Assembly: GCA_012735195.1 (NCBI GenBank)
Contig: JAAYIC010000113.1
Span: 1-62,797, forward strand
Reading direction: 5' to 3'
Source: Bacillota bacterium
GTDB lineage: Bacteria; Bacillota; UBA4882; UBA10575
DNA: 62,797 bases
The position numbers were made by a program, and so were the translations under genes. The number at the start of each line of letters is the position of its first letter. Position 1 is the first letter of the stretch. Shown piece after piece: positions 53,984 to 62,797 of the stretch. The notes under the pieces are model-generated. The model saw only the letters and a list, made by a program, of their open reading frames with translations. It did no database searches and had not been told where the DNA came from.

Positions 53984-54074
53984 CTTTCAGGCCTCCTGTC
54001 TCGGTGCCGGCACTCCCCGGCGCTATCTCTAAAGACGCCGGCTGAAAAGACAGACGGTCTTTTCGCGCGCCGTT

Positions 54075-54521
54075 TCATTCCAGTTCCTTCCACATGATCA
54101 GGGCATCTTCTTGATTGTCTTGGTAATAACGGGGACGCACCCCCACTTGTACAAAACCAAACTCCATGTATAACCTTTGCGCCGCCAGGTTGCTCCGGCG
54201 GACTTCCAATGTTAAACGGCGAAGTCCGTGTTTTTTCCCTTTTTGAATTAAAGCTTTTAATAATAACCGCCCAATCCCCCGGCGCCGGTATGCGGGATGA
54301 ACGGCCAGGTTGGTTATATGCCCCTCATCGATGATCCGCCACATCCCGATATAACCACAGACCTCGTGGTTTTCCCGGGCTACCAGATAAAGTGCATATT
54401 CATTATTGAGGAGTTCATAGAGAAAAGCCTGTTTCGACCAGGGAACCGGGAACGACAGTTTCTCAATGACAAGGATTTCCGGTAAATCCTCCAATTGCAT
54501 CGGTTCAACCGCCACCGCCAC
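54075..54521 (-). CDS. rimI: Ribosomal protein S18-alanine N-acetyltransferase
   Basis: 148 residues, GNAT fold. Acetyl-CoA loop LAVHPAYRRRGIGRLLLKALI (Q/RxxGxG/A) and the RimI end pattern LTLEVRRSNLAAQRLYMEFGFVQVGVRPRYYQDNQEDALIM. It acetylates the N-terminus of S18 or related targets. It starts 3 bases after tsaB. Confidence 0.92.
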   Translation of the reverse strand: MAVAVEPMQLEDLPEILVIEKLSFPVPWSKQAFLYELLNNEYALYLVARENHEVCGYIGMWRIIDEGHITNLAVHPAYRRRGIGRLLLKALIQKGKKHGLRRLTLEVRRSNLAAQRLYMEFGFVQVGVRPRYYQDNQEDALIMWKELE

Positions 54522-54524
54522 CTC

Positions 54525-55235
54525 TCATTCTCCTTTCCCCCAGCGAATTTCTGCTTCTGTCCGCTGAAGGTAAAGCGGCAGACAGGTAAAGAGTTCATCT
54601 TCATTCTTTTTTTGCCAGCGCAGGAGGCCCAAAAAAGCGACTGTTACTCCGCTTACCTGGTCTATCTCCCCTTCTTCCTTGCCGTGGAAAACAGCGGCGG
54701 GGCCCAGCGCGGCAGTAATTTCTTCCCTGTAAAGGCGGGCGCCTTGGCCCACAAACAACACGGGGGTTTTTTCCTTCTTCAGCTCTGCGGTAAGTTCCGC
54801 TAGAAGGCAGAGTTCCGGTGGTCTCAGTTCAACCCAATTTCCCTGTTCTTTACGTAAATAGAGCCCGGTATAAACCCTCCCCCGGCGGGCGTCCAAAACT
54901 GGGCAAAGCAAACCCGGCCAGCCCGGATTATTCGCCGCCAGTGCCAGGAGGGTGTTTACGCCGACCATAGGAATGCCCAAAGAATAGGCTATCCCCTTAC
55001 CGATCGCCAGTCCGACCCGGACTCCGGTATAAGACCCCGGACCCCGGCCGACGGCAACCAAATCCAAATATTCAGGGCGCCAGCCAACTACTTGTAAGGC
55101 CTTGTCGATCAAAGCGGGTATCCTCTCCCCGCCCCCCGGCCGGATTGGAATCCTCCCTTCATAGAGGATATGCACCCCGTCAATCAACCCGACTGTTCCG
55201 GTGGGTAACGAGGTATCAATCCCTAAAACCCGCAT
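54525..55235 (-). CDS. tsaB: TsaB, t6A modification scaffold
   Basis: 236 residues, inactive paralogue of TsaD that dimerises with it. RVLGIDTSLPTGTVGLI, VAVGRGPGSYTGVRVGLAIGKGIAYSLGIPMVGVNTL and VLDARRGRVYTGLY are typical. The start overlaps the tsaE stop by 13 bases. Confidence 0.94.
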   Translation of the reverse strand: MRVLGIDTSLPTGTVGLIDGVHILYEGRIPIRPGGGERIPALIDKALQVVGWRPEYLDLVAVGRGPGSYTGVRVGLAIGKGIAYSLGIPMVGVNTLLALAANNPGWPGLLCPVLDARRGRVYTGLYLRKEQGNWVELRPPELCLLAELTAELKKEKTPVLFVGQGARLYREEITAALGPAAVFHGKEEGEIDQVSGVTVAFLGLLRWQKKNEDELFTCLPLYLQRTEAEIRWGKGE

Positions 55236-55720
55236 TTTTTCACCAACTCCTTAAGGAGATACCGGTACGGCTCACCATATGGAAAAAAGACGATCTCGCG
55301 CTCGTCTTCATTTTCCCCATAATTAAAACGGATTTCCAGATAATCGGCGGGAAAAAGGTGCCTGGCCACTTCCCCCCATTCCACCGCTACTACGGCCTCC
55401 TCATCCAATAATTCTTCCAAACCCAAGACCGCCGTCTCCTTAGGCCCGGAAAGCCGGTAAAGATCCAGATGATAAAGGGGAAGCCGCCCTTCATATTTAT
55501 GAAGCAGGGCAAAGGAAGGACTCGTCGCCAACTCGTCACAGTCCAAACCCCGGCTGAGGCCGCGAATAAAAAGGGTCTTCCCTGTTCCCAACTCTCCGGA
55601 TAAAAAAAGAAACGCTCCCGGCGGTAAGATTTCTCCCAGAAAAAAGCCCAGTTCTTCAGTTTCCTGCGGTCTTGTCACCCATACTCTCAAGGCCCCGTCC
55701 CTGTCTGTAGTACCCACCAC
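55223..55720 (-). CDS. tsaE: TsaE, ATPase of t6A synthesis
   Basis: 165 residues. P-loop GELGTGKT at 42-49, switch-like TSPSFALLHKYEG, LYHLDLYRL and VAVEWGE. It resets the TsaBD complex using ATP. The start is GTG at 55720, 9 bases after AGGTGG. It is the first gene of tsaE-tsaB-rimI-tsaD. Confidence 0.94.
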   Translation of the reverse strand: MVGTTDRDGALRVWVTRPQETEELGFFLGEILPPGAFLFLSGELGTGKTLFIRGLSRGLDCDELATSPSFALLHKYEGRLPLYHLDLYRLSGPKETAVLGLEELLDEEAVVAVEWGEVARHLFPADYLEIRFNYGENEDEREIVFFPYGEPYRYLLKELVKKCGF

Positions 55721-55780
55721 GGGGTATCCACCTCACTATTTCTTACTTTAATGCAAGAGTAGCATAACCGCTATTATCCG

Positions 55781-56500
55781 TCAAGGTGAAAAGGGAAAAA
55801 GGCCCGCCCGCTCCGCTGCGCATGTAATAAAGGCTCTGAACAATCGCCGGGCGCCGGGGCTGTGCAATCGCTCGGGATGCCACTGAACCGCCAGGAGAAA
55901 AGGGCCTTTTTTCGCCTCCAGTGCTTCCACCACTCCATCCCCGCTCCGGGCTGCGATGATTAATCCCGGGGCGGGTTTTTTCACCGCCTGATGGTGGAGG
56001 GAATTCGTCCAAATCCTCTTCCTCTTTAAGATTCGCGCGAGAAGTGTTCCTTCCTCCACCCACACCCGGTGGCTGACTTTTTCTGCCGGGGCATCTTGCC
56101 GGTGGGAAACCCGGAGTTGTGCCGGAAGATCCTGGTACAAACTGCCGCCAAGGGCTACATTGATAATTTGCAACCCCCGGCAGATCCCGAAGACCGGGAC
56201 GGCGTAACGGAGAGCCTGTTCTACCAGGAAAATTTCCCAAGCATCCCGGTGCCGGTCTACACTGTCCAGGGGAAAGAGTCCTTCCTCTCCGTAAAATCGC
56301 GGGTCAGGATCACCCCCGCCGCTGAAGAGAAACCCGTGGCAGACTGCGGCCGGCAGCCGCTCCCGCACTGTCAATGCCGGTAAAAGCAGAGGGATTCCGC
56401 CGGCTTTTTCCACCGCCGTAATGTAGGGAACGGCCAAACGGTATTCGTCAACGCCCGCCCCGGGAACCCGGCGGCAAGTAATGCCGATTACCGGCCGCAT
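55781..56500 (-). CDS. Gamma-glutamyl-gamma-aminobutyrate hydrolase-type class I amidotransferase (peptidase C26)
   Basis: 239 residues. Nucleophile Cys107 in VFGICRGLQIINVALGG, His-Glu partner in VQWHPERLHS, and GFLFSGGGDPDPRFYGE. PuuD-like members hydrolyse gamma-glutamyl amides in polyamine breakdown; others act on different gamma-glutamyl compounds, so the substrate is open. ATG 56500 has GGAGGTGA 4 bases upstream; a longer open frame upstream is not homologous in appearance. Confidence 0.87.
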   Translation of the reverse strand: MRPVIGITCRRVPGAGVDEYRLAVPYITAVEKAGGIPLLLPALTVRERLPAAVCHGFLFSGGGDPDPRFYGEEGLFPLDSVDRHRDAWEIFLVEQALRYAVPVFGICRGLQIINVALGGSLYQDLPAQLRVSHRQDAPAEKVSHRVWVEEGTLLARILKRKRIWTNSLHHQAVKKPAPGLIIAARSGDGVVEALEAKKGPFLLAVQWHPERLHSPGARRLFRAFITCAAERAGLFPFSP

Positions 56501-56528
56501 CTTCTCACCTCCAGCCGGTTCGGTAAAT

Positions 56529-56540
56529 CGCGCGCGCGTG
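56529..56540. repeat. Alternating tract CGCGCGCGCGTG
   Basis: Twelve alternating bases in the gap upstream of the amidotransferase gene and downstream of truA. Confidence 0.65.
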
Positions 56541-56597
56541 GGGTCTGCCTGAAAAATATTTACGGAACCATTAATATATGCGGAAATTATACTGGAG

Positions 56598-57386
56598 TTA
56601 ATCTTTACCCCTATAAACAGAGACCGGAGGATAATCCACCTTGACCAGGCAAAGCCCGTGCGGGGGCGCTGGAGGGCCGGCTGCCGCCCGGTTTTTTTCC
56701 TGAAGAACAAGCCGGATCTCTTCCGGCGTCATCTTTCCCCTGCCGGCCAAAAGCAGCGTACCCACGATATTTCTGGCCATTTTATAGAGAAAACCATCGC
56801 CTTCCAGGGTAAAGATTAATTCATCCTCTTTCTCCTCAATATCCAGGCGCATAAGATTTCTGACTGTACTCTTCACCGGTGAGCCGGCAGCGGCAAAGGC
56901 GGCAAAATCTTTCCTCCCCTGGAAATAGGAGGCGGCCTTGCGCATCGGTTCTAAATCCAGTTCATCCGGGCAGTGCAGGCAATAATTGCGGCGGAGGACA
57001 TCCGGCCATGGCCGGCACAAGACGCGATACTGGTAGACCTTGCTTTTCGCATGGTAACGGGCGGGAAACTCCAGCGGGACCATCTCCACCTGCCAAGCCA
57101 CCACATCCCGGGGTAATTTGCTGTTCAGGGCGGCCAGCCATCGTTCGACCGGGATCCTGCTACCGGTCAAGACATTAATCACCTGGCCGTAGGCATGGAC
57201 CCCGGCATCCGTTCTTCCAGCTGCAATCAACCGCGGATCTTCCCCTGTCAGTTTATAAAAGGCCTCTTCCAGAACGCCTTGGACGGTTCGTTCACCGGCC
57301 GCCTGCCGCTGAAAGCCGGCAAACCCCGTCCCGTCGTAGGCAATAGTAAATTTGAGATTGATCTTTTTCTCACCATGCTTCTCCAT
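56598..57386 (-). CDS. truA: tRNA pseudouridine(38-40) synthase
   Basis: 262 residues. It converts U38-U40 of the anticodon arm to pseudouridine. Catalytic Asp in AAGRTDAGVHAYGQV; FTIAYDGTGFAGFQRQ and FLYKMARNIVGTLLLAGRGKM are family marks. ATG 57386 follows GAGGTG by 6 bases; a GTG three codons earlier lies in that site. It is the last gene of the ribosomal/ECF operon; the usual rplM-rpsI do not follow. Confidence 0.95.
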   Translation of the reverse strand: MEKHGEKKINLKFTIAYDGTGFAGFQRQAAGERTVQGVLEEAFYKLTGEDPRLIAAGRTDAGVHAYGQVINVLTGSRIPVERWLAALNSKLPRDVVAWQVEMVPLEFPARYHAKSKVYQYRVLCRPWPDVLRRNYCLHCPDELDLEPMRKAASYFQGRKDFAAFAAAGSPVKSTVRNLMRLDIEEKEDELIFTLEGDGFLYKMARNIVGTLLLAGRGKMTPEEIRLVLQEKNRAAAGPPAPPHGLCLVKVDYPPVSVYRGKD

Positions 57387-57411
57387 ACCCGTCACCTCAG
57401 GAACCAGCCCT

Positions 57412-58203
57412 TCAACCGGCCAGCCATCGCCAGGTCAGTCCCGCCAGTAAAGACAAGAAGGAAAGACCGGCAGTTAATGTGTCCCCGTTTTTCCATCCCA
57501 GTTCGGCATAGGAGGTGCGAAACGCCCCGGGCACATACCCCCTGGCCTCCATGGCTTGGGTAATTTCCCCGGAACGCCGCAAAACAGATAAAAAAAGTGG
57601 GATAATCATAGCAAGCAACCCTTTGATTTTCCGGCGCCACCGGTGACGGCGGAAGTCCACTCCCCGGGCGCGCTGGGCCAGAGTAATTTCACCGGCCTCT
57701 TCCAGCAAAAGCGGGAAAAAACGCAGGGCCATCCCAATGACTAAAGCAATTTCCTCCCCAGGCAACCACCTTCGCAACGGACGGAGGAGGCCGGCAATCC
57801 CTCTCACCATCAGAATCGGTTCTGTAGTCCCCATCAACCAGGCCCCGCCCAGGAGAAGGGCGGCAAGGCGGAAAAAATAGGTGCAAGCAATCCGTAACCC
57901 GTAATCAGTAAGGGAGAACCCGGCCACCCTGAACAACTGGTTTCCTTCCCTGTTTATAACCAGATTAAGCAGAAAGGTCAAACCGAGAAGCCACCGGAAA
58001 GAGCGAAGGGTACTCAAGACCCACATACCAGGAAGACGCGCGGTAAGGAACAACCCCAGGCAAGCGGTGAAGACCAACACTTGCCACCATAAATTTTGGT
58101 CCAAAAGCGCCATGACCACCAAGACCATCAGGGCAAAAACCTTCACCCTGGGGTCTCGCCGGTGCCAAAAAGACGCCGCCGGATAATACCGCCCAAAAAC
58201 CAT
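57412..58203 (-). CDS. ecfT: ECF transporter transmembrane subunit EcfT
   Basis: 263 residues, five or six transmembrane helices. The two ATPase-coupling Ala-Arg-Gly motifs are in LAQRARGVDFRR and AMEARGYVPG. It joins EcfA1/A2 to vitamin- or metal-binding S components encoded elsewhere. ATG at 58203 is preceded by GGGGGTGGG. A 225-base gap separates it from ecfA2, which is unusual for this operon. Confidence 0.93.
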   Translation of the reverse strand: MVFGRYYPAASFWHRRDPRVKVFALMVLVVMALLDQNLWWQVLVFTACLGLFLTARLPGMWVLSTLRSFRWLLGLTFLLNLVINREGNQLFRVAGFSLTDYGLRIACTYFFRLAALLLGGAWLMGTTEPILMVRGIAGLLRPLRRWLPGEEIALVIGMALRFFPLLLEEAGEITLAQRARGVDFRRHRWRRKIKGLLAMIIPLFLSVLRRSGEITQAMEARGYVPGAFRTSYAELGWKNGDTLTAGLSFLSLLAGLTWRWLAG

Positions 58204-58428
58204 CAACCCACCCCCGGTTGCTTACTAAAACCACCAACCCACGAACTACCGGGCAAGTCTGATAAAAACCCCATAAGTAACACCTTTTTTCGCAACTGCC
58301 CACTCACCTTTCCCACTTACCCATTGCGGGGGCACCCGCAGGAAGTGGATTAGCGCGCGCAGCGCGCCACTATAGGAAGCGCAGACGCGAGAATTTCAAG
58401 GCGGGAGGGATGACGGACCGCAGACGTC
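58204..58428. other. Gap between ecfA2 and ecfT with CG-rich inverted repeat
   Basis: These bases break the normally overlapping ecfA2-ecfT junction. They contain TAGCGCGCGCAGCGCGCCACTA (two alternating tracts, 58353-58367) and partly matching flanks (GCGCAGACGCG and CCGCAGACG). A 23-codon minus-strand frame (ATG 58275) ends at the ecfT start but does not look like a protein. It may be an inserted small element. Confidence 0.45.
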
Positions 58429-59241
58429 CTATCCCAACAGCTTCCTAAACTCCTCTATGGCCCCCTCCAAACTCTCCTGCCCCGGGTCAACCGGCGCGCC
58501 TTTCTCCGCCAGCCGGCGCAGGAGCCGCAGGGCGGTCGGCAGCTCCAGCCCCAGCTGCTCCAGGAGTACCGGGTCTCTCCCCAACCGCCCCCAAGTCGTA
58601 TCCGCCGCCAGTCTACCTCTGGCCAGCACCAGCACCCGCCGGGTCAGCGGGAAGACAAAATCCACCTCGTGCCCAGTCATGACCAGCGTCATCCCGGTCT
58701 TTTTCACCAACTCCCGCAGGATCCGGCCCAAATCCCGCTTTCCCCAGGCATCAAGCCCCGCAGCCGGCTCATCCAGGAGCAAAAACCGCGGCCGCATCGA
58801 GAGCACCGCAGCCAGCGCCAACCGCCGCTGCTCCCCGCCGGAAAGCGCAAAGGGCGATCGTGACCACTTCTCCTCCGGCAACCCAACTGCCGAGAGGGCC
58901 CATCGCACCCGTTCCTCCACCTCCCCGGCGCCCAGCCCGAAATTCTCCGGGCCAAAGGCCACCTCCTCCCAGGCCGTAGCCGCAAAAAAACCCCGTTGCG
59001 GCTCTTGCAGCGCCAGGGCCACCCGGCCCCCCTCCGGGACCAGTACCTGCCCTTTTCCCGGCGCGAGCAGGCCGGCCATCACCCGCAGCAGAGTGGATTT
59101 ACCGGCGCCACCGGGGCCAAGGAGGGCGATCTCTTCATTTTCCCCAACCAAAAGATTAACCCCGGCCAAAGCCCTGGTTTGCCATGCGGTCCCGGGATAA
59201 TAATCGACACTTACACCAGATAATCTTATTTCCAAAGCCAT
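58429..59241 (-). CDS. ecfA2: ECF transporter ATPase EcfA2
   Basis: 270 residues, ABC ATPase. Walker A GPGGAGKS at 42-49; Q-loop in LALQEPQ; signature LSGGEQRR; Walker B FLLLDEPAAGLD; switch His in MTGHEVDF. It forms a heterodimer with EcfA1 to power S-component vitamin uptake. The start overlaps ecfA1 by 16 bases, with GAGGAA before it. Confidence 0.94.
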   Translation of the reverse strand: MALEIRLSGVSVDYYPGTAWQTRALAGVNLLVGENEEIALLGPGGAGKSTLLRVMAGLLAPGKGQVLVPEGGRVALALQEPQRGFFAATAWEEVAFGPENFGLGAGEVEERVRWALSAVGLPEEKWSRSPFALSGGEQRRLALAAVLSMRPRFLLLDEPAAGLDAWGKRDLGRILRELVKKTGMTLVMTGHEVDFVFPLTRRVLVLARGRLAADTTWGRLGRDPVLLEQLGLELPTALRLLRRLAEKGAPVDPGQESLEGAIEEFRKLLG

Positions 59242-60050
59242 GATACGAATTCCTCTTCACTGGCCACCGGCGGGGGCGACGACTGGCAGATCCCGGCGGC
59301 AATCTCATAGACCGGCGGCAATTCTATCCCCCACCGGTTGGCCTTTTCAACCTCACCCCAAAATTCACCGGGCCGGCCTTGCCAGACCGCTTTCCCGGCC
59401 TCCAGGACCAGCAAATGATCGGCCCGGGCCACCTCGGCAAAGGCCGGCGTAAACCAGAGAAGAGCCGTTCCCTCTCTGCGTAGTTCCTGCAGGAGACCGC
59501 AGATCTTCTTTTTGCTTCCGGGGTCCAACATACTTAGCGGCTCGTCCAACAGCAGGACCCTGGGCCGGAGCACCCAGAGGGCGGCCAGAGAGAGGCGGCG
59601 TTTTTCCCCCCCGGACAACCGGTGCGGCGGCGTTCCGGCCAGATGACCTAGGTCGAACCGGTCCAAGACTTCCCGGAGACGCCGCCGGATTTCCGCCGGG
59701 GGTACGCCTAGATTTTCCAAGCCGAAGGCCGTTTCCGCGGCAACCGTTTCCGCCACGAACTGGTTGTCCGGGTTTTGAAAAGCAAGCCCCACAACCCGCC
59801 GGATCCTTCGCCGGTTCTCTTCCTGCCGGGTGGAATACCCCTCTACAATGACCTCGCCGGAGTCCGGCAGGTATAAACCACAGCATAAACGGGCCAGAGT
59901 TGATTTACCCGACCCGTTGGCACCTAAAATCCCACAAAAATCTCCTGCTTCTATTTGCAGGTTAATCTCTTTCAGCCTGAACCCCGCAGGGCCGGGCCGT
60001 TGGCGCGCACGCGCGTAAGAAACGTCATGTAAGGCAAGGAGTGCAGGCAC
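59226..60050 (-). CDS. ecfA1: ECF transporter ATPase EcfA1
   Basis: 274 residues. Walker A GANGSGKS at 43-50; Q-loop LAFQNPDNQF; signature LSGGEKRR; Walker B VLLLDEPLSMLDPGS. A CG alternating tract at 60003-60017 encodes YARARQR near the N-terminus (residues 12-17), an odd basic insert before the first strand is complete. The start is GTG, 3 bases after the rplQ stop. Confidence 0.93.
   Translation of the reverse strand: MPALLALHDVSYARARQRPGPAGFRLKEINLQIEAGDFCGILGANGSGKSTLARLCCGLYLPDSGEVIVEGYSTRQEENRRRIRRVVGLAFQNPDNQFVAETVAAETAFGLENLGVPPAEIRRRLREVLDRFDLGHLAGTPPHRLSGGEKRRLSLAALWVLRPRVLLLDEPLSMLDPGSKKKICGLLQELRREGTALLWFTPAFAEVARADHLLVLEAGKAVWQGRPGEFWGEVEKANRWGIELPPVYEIAAGICQSSPPPVASEEEFVSWLWK
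60003..60017. repeat. Alternating tract inside ecfA1
   Basis: GCGCGCACGCGCGTA, 15 alternating bases in the coding sequence; contains the same 12-mer as 4187-4198. Confidence 0.75.
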
Positions 60051-60053
60051 GGC

Positions 60054-60389
60054 CTATTCAACCAGTTCCAACAGGGCCATCGGCGCCGCATCCCCACGCC
60101 TCGGTTCCAGTTTAAGGATGCGGGTGTACCCCCCGTTGCGTTCTGTATAACGGCCGGCGATGTCATCGAACAACTTCTTCACCACAGCCTTATCTCTCAC
60201 AATCGCCGCCGCTTGGCGCCGGGCGTGCAAATCGCCCCTTTTGGCCAGGGTGATCAATTGTTCGGCCAGGACCCTGACTTCTTTTGCCTTCATTTCCGTG
60301 GTTTTTATTTTCTCGTACGCGAAAAGATCCGTAACCAAATTACGGAAAAGCGCTTTCCGTTGGCTGGTCGGGCGCCCCAGTTTTCGCAT
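60054..60389 (-). CDS. rplQ: Ribosomal protein L17
   Basis: 111 residues, large-subunit protein near the exit tunnel. [37 protein letters not shown] and [26 protein letters not shown] are characteristic. The ATG at 60389 has GGAGGG before it. TAG is the stop. Confidence 0.97.
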   Translation of the reverse strand: MRKLGRPTSQRKALFRNLVTDLFAYEKIKTTEMKAKEVRVLAEQLITLAKRGDLHARRQAAAIVRDKAVVKKLFDDIAGRYTERNGGYTRILKLEPRRGDAAPMALLELVE

Positions 60390-60509
60390 GATGATCCCTC
60401 CAATTGCAATACTAAAGGCTTTACATAACTTCATCTCCGGGGAGAGTAAATCTCCGGAGATAACCGGCGGAATTACTCCTATGAACTACTCCGAGTTTCT
60501 GCTCTTTTT

Positions 60510-61460
60510 TTACTCGTCCGCCTTCCGCAGGGACAAGCCAAGGGCGGCAAGTTTCGACTGTACCTCTTCCAGGGATTTACGGCCCAGGTTCCGGACTTTC
60601 ATCATATCTTCCTCGGTCTTCTTAATCAGTTCCTCTACTGTATTGATGCCTGCCCGTTTCAAACAATTATACGATCTGACCGAAAGATCCAGTTCCTCAA
60701 TGTTCATCTCCAAGAGCTTATCCTTGGCCTCTTCCTCTTTTTCCACCATAATCTCGGTGTCGTTCACCTTGTCACTGAGGTTAATAAAGAGCACCAGGTG
60801 GGCGGAGAGGATCTTTGCCGAAAGGCTGAGGGCCTCCACCGGATCAATACTCCCGTCGGTCCAGATCTCCAAAACCAGGCGGTCATAATCGGTAAACTGC
60901 CCCACTCTGGTGTGTTCCACCACATAGTTAACTTTTTTCACCGGGGTAAAGATTGAATCCACCGGGATTACCCCGATCACATCATCGGGGTTCTTATTTT
61001 TCTCGGCGCTTACATAACCTCTCCCTTTATCCAGGGTGATCTCCATAACCAGGCTTCCGTCATCGCTGACGGTGGCAATATGGTGTTCCGGGTTGAGGAT
61101 CTCCACGTCACTGGGGACCTGGATATCCTTGGCTTTTACTTCTTTCGCCTCGTGTACCTCCAGACGGACCACTTTCGGGCTTTCGTCATGGAGTTTCACC
61201 CGTAACTCCTTCAGGTTTAAAATAATCTCCGTTGTATCCTCAACCACCCCGGGAATGGTGGAAAATTCATGAAGAACACCGTCGATCTTAATGGAAGTTA
61301 CGGCATATCCCGGAAGCGACGAAAGTAAAATCCTCCGGAGTGAGTTCCCAAGGGTGGTACCATAACCCCGCTCCAACGGTTCGACAACAAAACGGCCGTA
61401 TTTTTCCTCCTCATTGACTTCTTCCACTGTGATCTTGGGCTTTTCGATCTCAATCACCAA
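60510..61460 (-). CDS. rpoA: RNA polymerase alpha subunit
   Basis: 316 residues. The N-terminal assembly domain (1-230; [44 protein letters not shown]) and the C-terminal DNA/activator-binding domain (245-310; [44 protein letters not shown]) are intact. It lies between rpsD and rplQ as in most bacteria. Confidence 0.98.
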   Translation of the reverse strand: MVIEIEKPKITVEEVNEEEKYGRFVVEPLERGYGTTLGNSLRRILLSSLPGYAVTSIKIDGVLHEFSTIPGVVEDTTEIILNLKELRVKLHDESPKVVRLEVHEAKEVKAKDIQVPSDVEILNPEHHIATVSDDGSLVMEITLDKGRGYVSAEKNKNPDDVIGVIPVDSIFTPVKKVNYVVEHTRVGQFTDYDRLVLEIWTDGSIDPVEALSLSAKILSAHLVLFINLSDKVNDTEIMVEKEEEAKDKLLEMNIEELDLSVRSYNCLKRAGINTVEELIKKTEEDMMKVRNLGRKSLEEVQSKLAALGLSLRKADE

Positions 61461-61507
61461 AACAACCCCCTTCGCACCTTATCCGCCTGTACCAGGGAAA
61501 AGGATCT

Positions 61508-62134
61508 TTAGCGGGAGTAAAGCTCAACAATGAGATGCTCCTGTATTGGTACATCGATCTGTTCCCGCGACGGAATGTTCTTCACCCGGCCTACCCAGGT
61601 ATTCGTATCCAATTCTAGCCATTCAGGGATATTCTGACCGTCATTGGCCTCAAGAATACTCTTAAAATGCGGCGATTGTAGAGCCTTCTCCTTCAACTGG
61701 ATAACATCGCCCGCTTTCACCTGGTAAGAAGGGATGTTAACCTTTTTCCCGTTTACCTGAAAGAAGCCATGCCTGACCATCTGCCGGGCTTCCCTGCGGG
61801 AAGAGGCCAACTGCAGCCGGTAGACCACATTATCCAGTCTGGTCTCCAAGAGCTGCAATAAATTCTCACCGGTGATCCCCCGCTTCTTCTCGGCCAAATC
61901 AAAATACCGGGCAAACTGTGCCTCTAAAATACCGTACATCCGGCGGAGTTTTTGTTTCTCCCGTAACTGTAAGCCATATTCAGAAATCTTCTTTCTGCCC
62001 TGCCCATGTTCGCCGGGGACATAACTTCTCCGGTTAAAGCTGCATTTATCGGAGAGACACCGTTCTCCTTTAAGAAAAAGCTTTTCTCCTTCCCGGCGGC
62101 ACAACCGGCAGACCGGTCCAGTATACCTTGCCAT
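61508..62134 (-). CDS. rpsD: Ribosomal protein S4 (zinc-binding form)
   Basis: 208 residues. It begins [25 protein letters not shown], with C9, C12, C26 and C31 forming the zinc site of the C+ type. The S4 domain ([38 protein letters not shown], about 98-135) is complete. S4 nucleates the small subunit and can repress its own operon. ATG 62134 follows GGAGGTG. The 165-base gap from rpsK holds no recognisable leader. Confidence 0.97.
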   Translation of the reverse strand: MARYTGPVCRLCRREGEKLFLKGERCLSDKCSFNRRSYVPGEHGQGRKKISEYGLQLREKQKLRRMYGILEAQFARYFDLAEKKRGITGENLLQLLETRLDNVVYRLQLASSRREARQMVRHGFFQVNGKKVNIPSYQVKAGDVIQLKEKALQSPHFKSILEANDGQNIPEWLELDTNTWVGRVKNIPSREQIDVPIQEHLIVELYSR

Positions 62135-62321
62135 TGAATAACTTGCACCTCCCATTTTATTAGGCGTGTGTGCGCCTATGCCTGTGCATACATGGTGCTC
62201 AGTGCCGTCGCGTCCTCACTGTGGATGCGCCACGACGACCTGCGCTGTGATTGTTTCTCCCACGACAGTAGTCTACACAACGTATCTTACACGGCCGGTC
62301 CTGAATATACTCCCGGGATTC

Positions 62322-62717
62322 TTAGACCCGCCGGCGTTTCGGAGGCCGGCAACCGTTATGCGGTATGGGTGTAACATCCTTGATCAGGCTGACTTCCAGC
62401 CCGGTCGCTTGGAGCGAACGGATGGCCGCTTCCCTGCCGGCGCCCGGTCCTTTTACATAAACCGCTACTTGCTTCATGCCCATATCCATAGCGCTTTTTG
62501 CCGCCGCTTCCGCTGCCATGCCCGCGGCGTAAGGCGTACTTTTCCGCGAACCCTTAAAGCCCATGGTTCCTGCAGAAGCCCAGGTTAAAACATTACCGTT
62601 GGGTTCGCTTATGGTAACGATGGTATTGTTAAAGGTGGATTTAATATGGGCCACTCCGCTTTCAACATATTTCCGTTCTTTCTTCCGCGTCCTGCTACCC
62701 TTTTTGGCCTTTGCCAT
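62322..62717 (-). CDS. rpsK: Ribosomal protein S11
   Basis: 131 residues, platform protein of the small subunit. [40 protein letters not shown] and [44 protein letters not shown] are diagnostic. It follows rpsM and precedes rpsD. Confidence 0.98.
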   Translation of the reverse strand: MAKAKKGSRTRKKERKYVESGVAHIKSTFNNTIVTISEPNGNVLTWASAGTMGFKGSRKSTPYAAGMAAEAAAKSAMDMGMKQVAVYVKGPGAGREAAIRSLQATGLEVSLIKDVTPIPHNGCRPPKRRRV

Positions 62718-62732
62718 TCAGCTTAAACCCCC

Positions 62733-62797
62733 TTATGACTTCTTCCGGCGGACCCCGACGGGCTTTGCCGGTCCTTTTCTGGTCCGCGCGTTGGTTC
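62733..62797 (-). CDS. rpsM: Ribosomal protein S13, C-terminal fragment
   Basis: The last 20 residues before TAA read TNARTRKGPAKPVGVRRKKS, the basic S13 tail. The rest of the gene lies beyond the right edge. It is 15 bases upstream of rpsK, as in the standard operon. Confidence 0.93.
   Translation of the reverse strand, partial: TNARTRKGPAKPVGVRRKKS

Overview
The window looks like chromosomal core DNA from an anaerobic, probably thermophilic or moderately thermophilic Firmicute of the deep Hydrogenispora/Limnochordia type. This placement is an inference. The supports are Firmicute gene orders (rpsM-rpsK-rpsD-rpoA-rplQ-ecfA1-ecfA2-ecfT-truA; gap-pgk-tpi-gpmI-eno; yggS-sepF-proC-yggT-ylmH-divIVA), T-box control of cysteine genes, a V-type ATPase, a membrane pyrophosphatase, acetate kinase, and an oxygen-sensitive NrdG-type radical SAM protein. 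A protein fragment at the left edge ends in Phe-Trp like an outer-membrane beta barrel, which would suit a diderm Firmicute but is weak evidence. There are no rRNA or tRNA genes, insertion sequences or CRISPR arrays. Most genes lie on the minus strand.

Layout. 1-4.1 kb: a C-terminal fragment, a DUF1670 helix-turn-helix protein and two secreted carbohydrate-binding proteins, one CBM4/9-like and membrane-anchored, the other a tandem CBM9 duplication. 4.2-12.8 kb: a complete nine-gene V-type ATPase operon (ntpF-I-K-E-C-G-A-B-D order) whose proteolipid carries the Enterococcus-type sodium-binding residues. 13-16.8 kb: a B12-binding/TIM-barrel-like protein paired with an opine-dehydrogenase-family protein, then a DUF502 membrane protein. 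16.9-23.5 kb: hppA, an orphan atpZ, tagO, a fused ywlE-rpiB, a DUF3108 protein and sua5. In many Firmicutes this neighbourhood leads into the F-type ATP synthase operon; here atpZ remains but the F-ATPase does not follow. 23.7-28.6 kb: cysS and cysE behind a cysteine T-box with three tandem extended -10 promoters, then galE-galK. 29-32.5 kb: transketolase and the trehalose synthase TreT on the plus strand.

32.5-35.6 kb is the most unusual stretch. A cyclic-di-GMP-I riboswitch with its own promoter and terminator precedes a 57-residue protein of unknown function. Next come ssrA (tmRNA, tag ANDQLALAA) with a strong promoter and a palindrome near the start site, then smpB broken by an in-frame amber codon, then ackA. 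35.9-38.8 kb: a chemoreceptor with a C-terminal Cys/Trp domain, secG and a Dps-like ferritin. 38.8-45 kb: the lower-glycolysis operon. 45-52.7 kb: whiA and the division-linked ylm/sep/div genes. 53-55.7 kb: tsaD, rimI, tsaB and tsaE, which with sua5 at 23 kb give a full set for t6A tRNA modification. 55.8-62.8 kb: a class-I glutamine-amidotransferase-like hydrolase, truA, the ECF transporter core and the end of the ribosomal protein/RNA polymerase alpha operon.

Taken together the genes describe a fermentative cell: glycolysis and acetate kinase make ATP, while the V-ATPase and pyrophosphatase would set up or use an ion gradient that the sequence suggests is sodium. Short alternating purine-pyrimidine tracts (CGCGCACGCGCG type) recur across the window, mostly between genes but twice inside coding regions.
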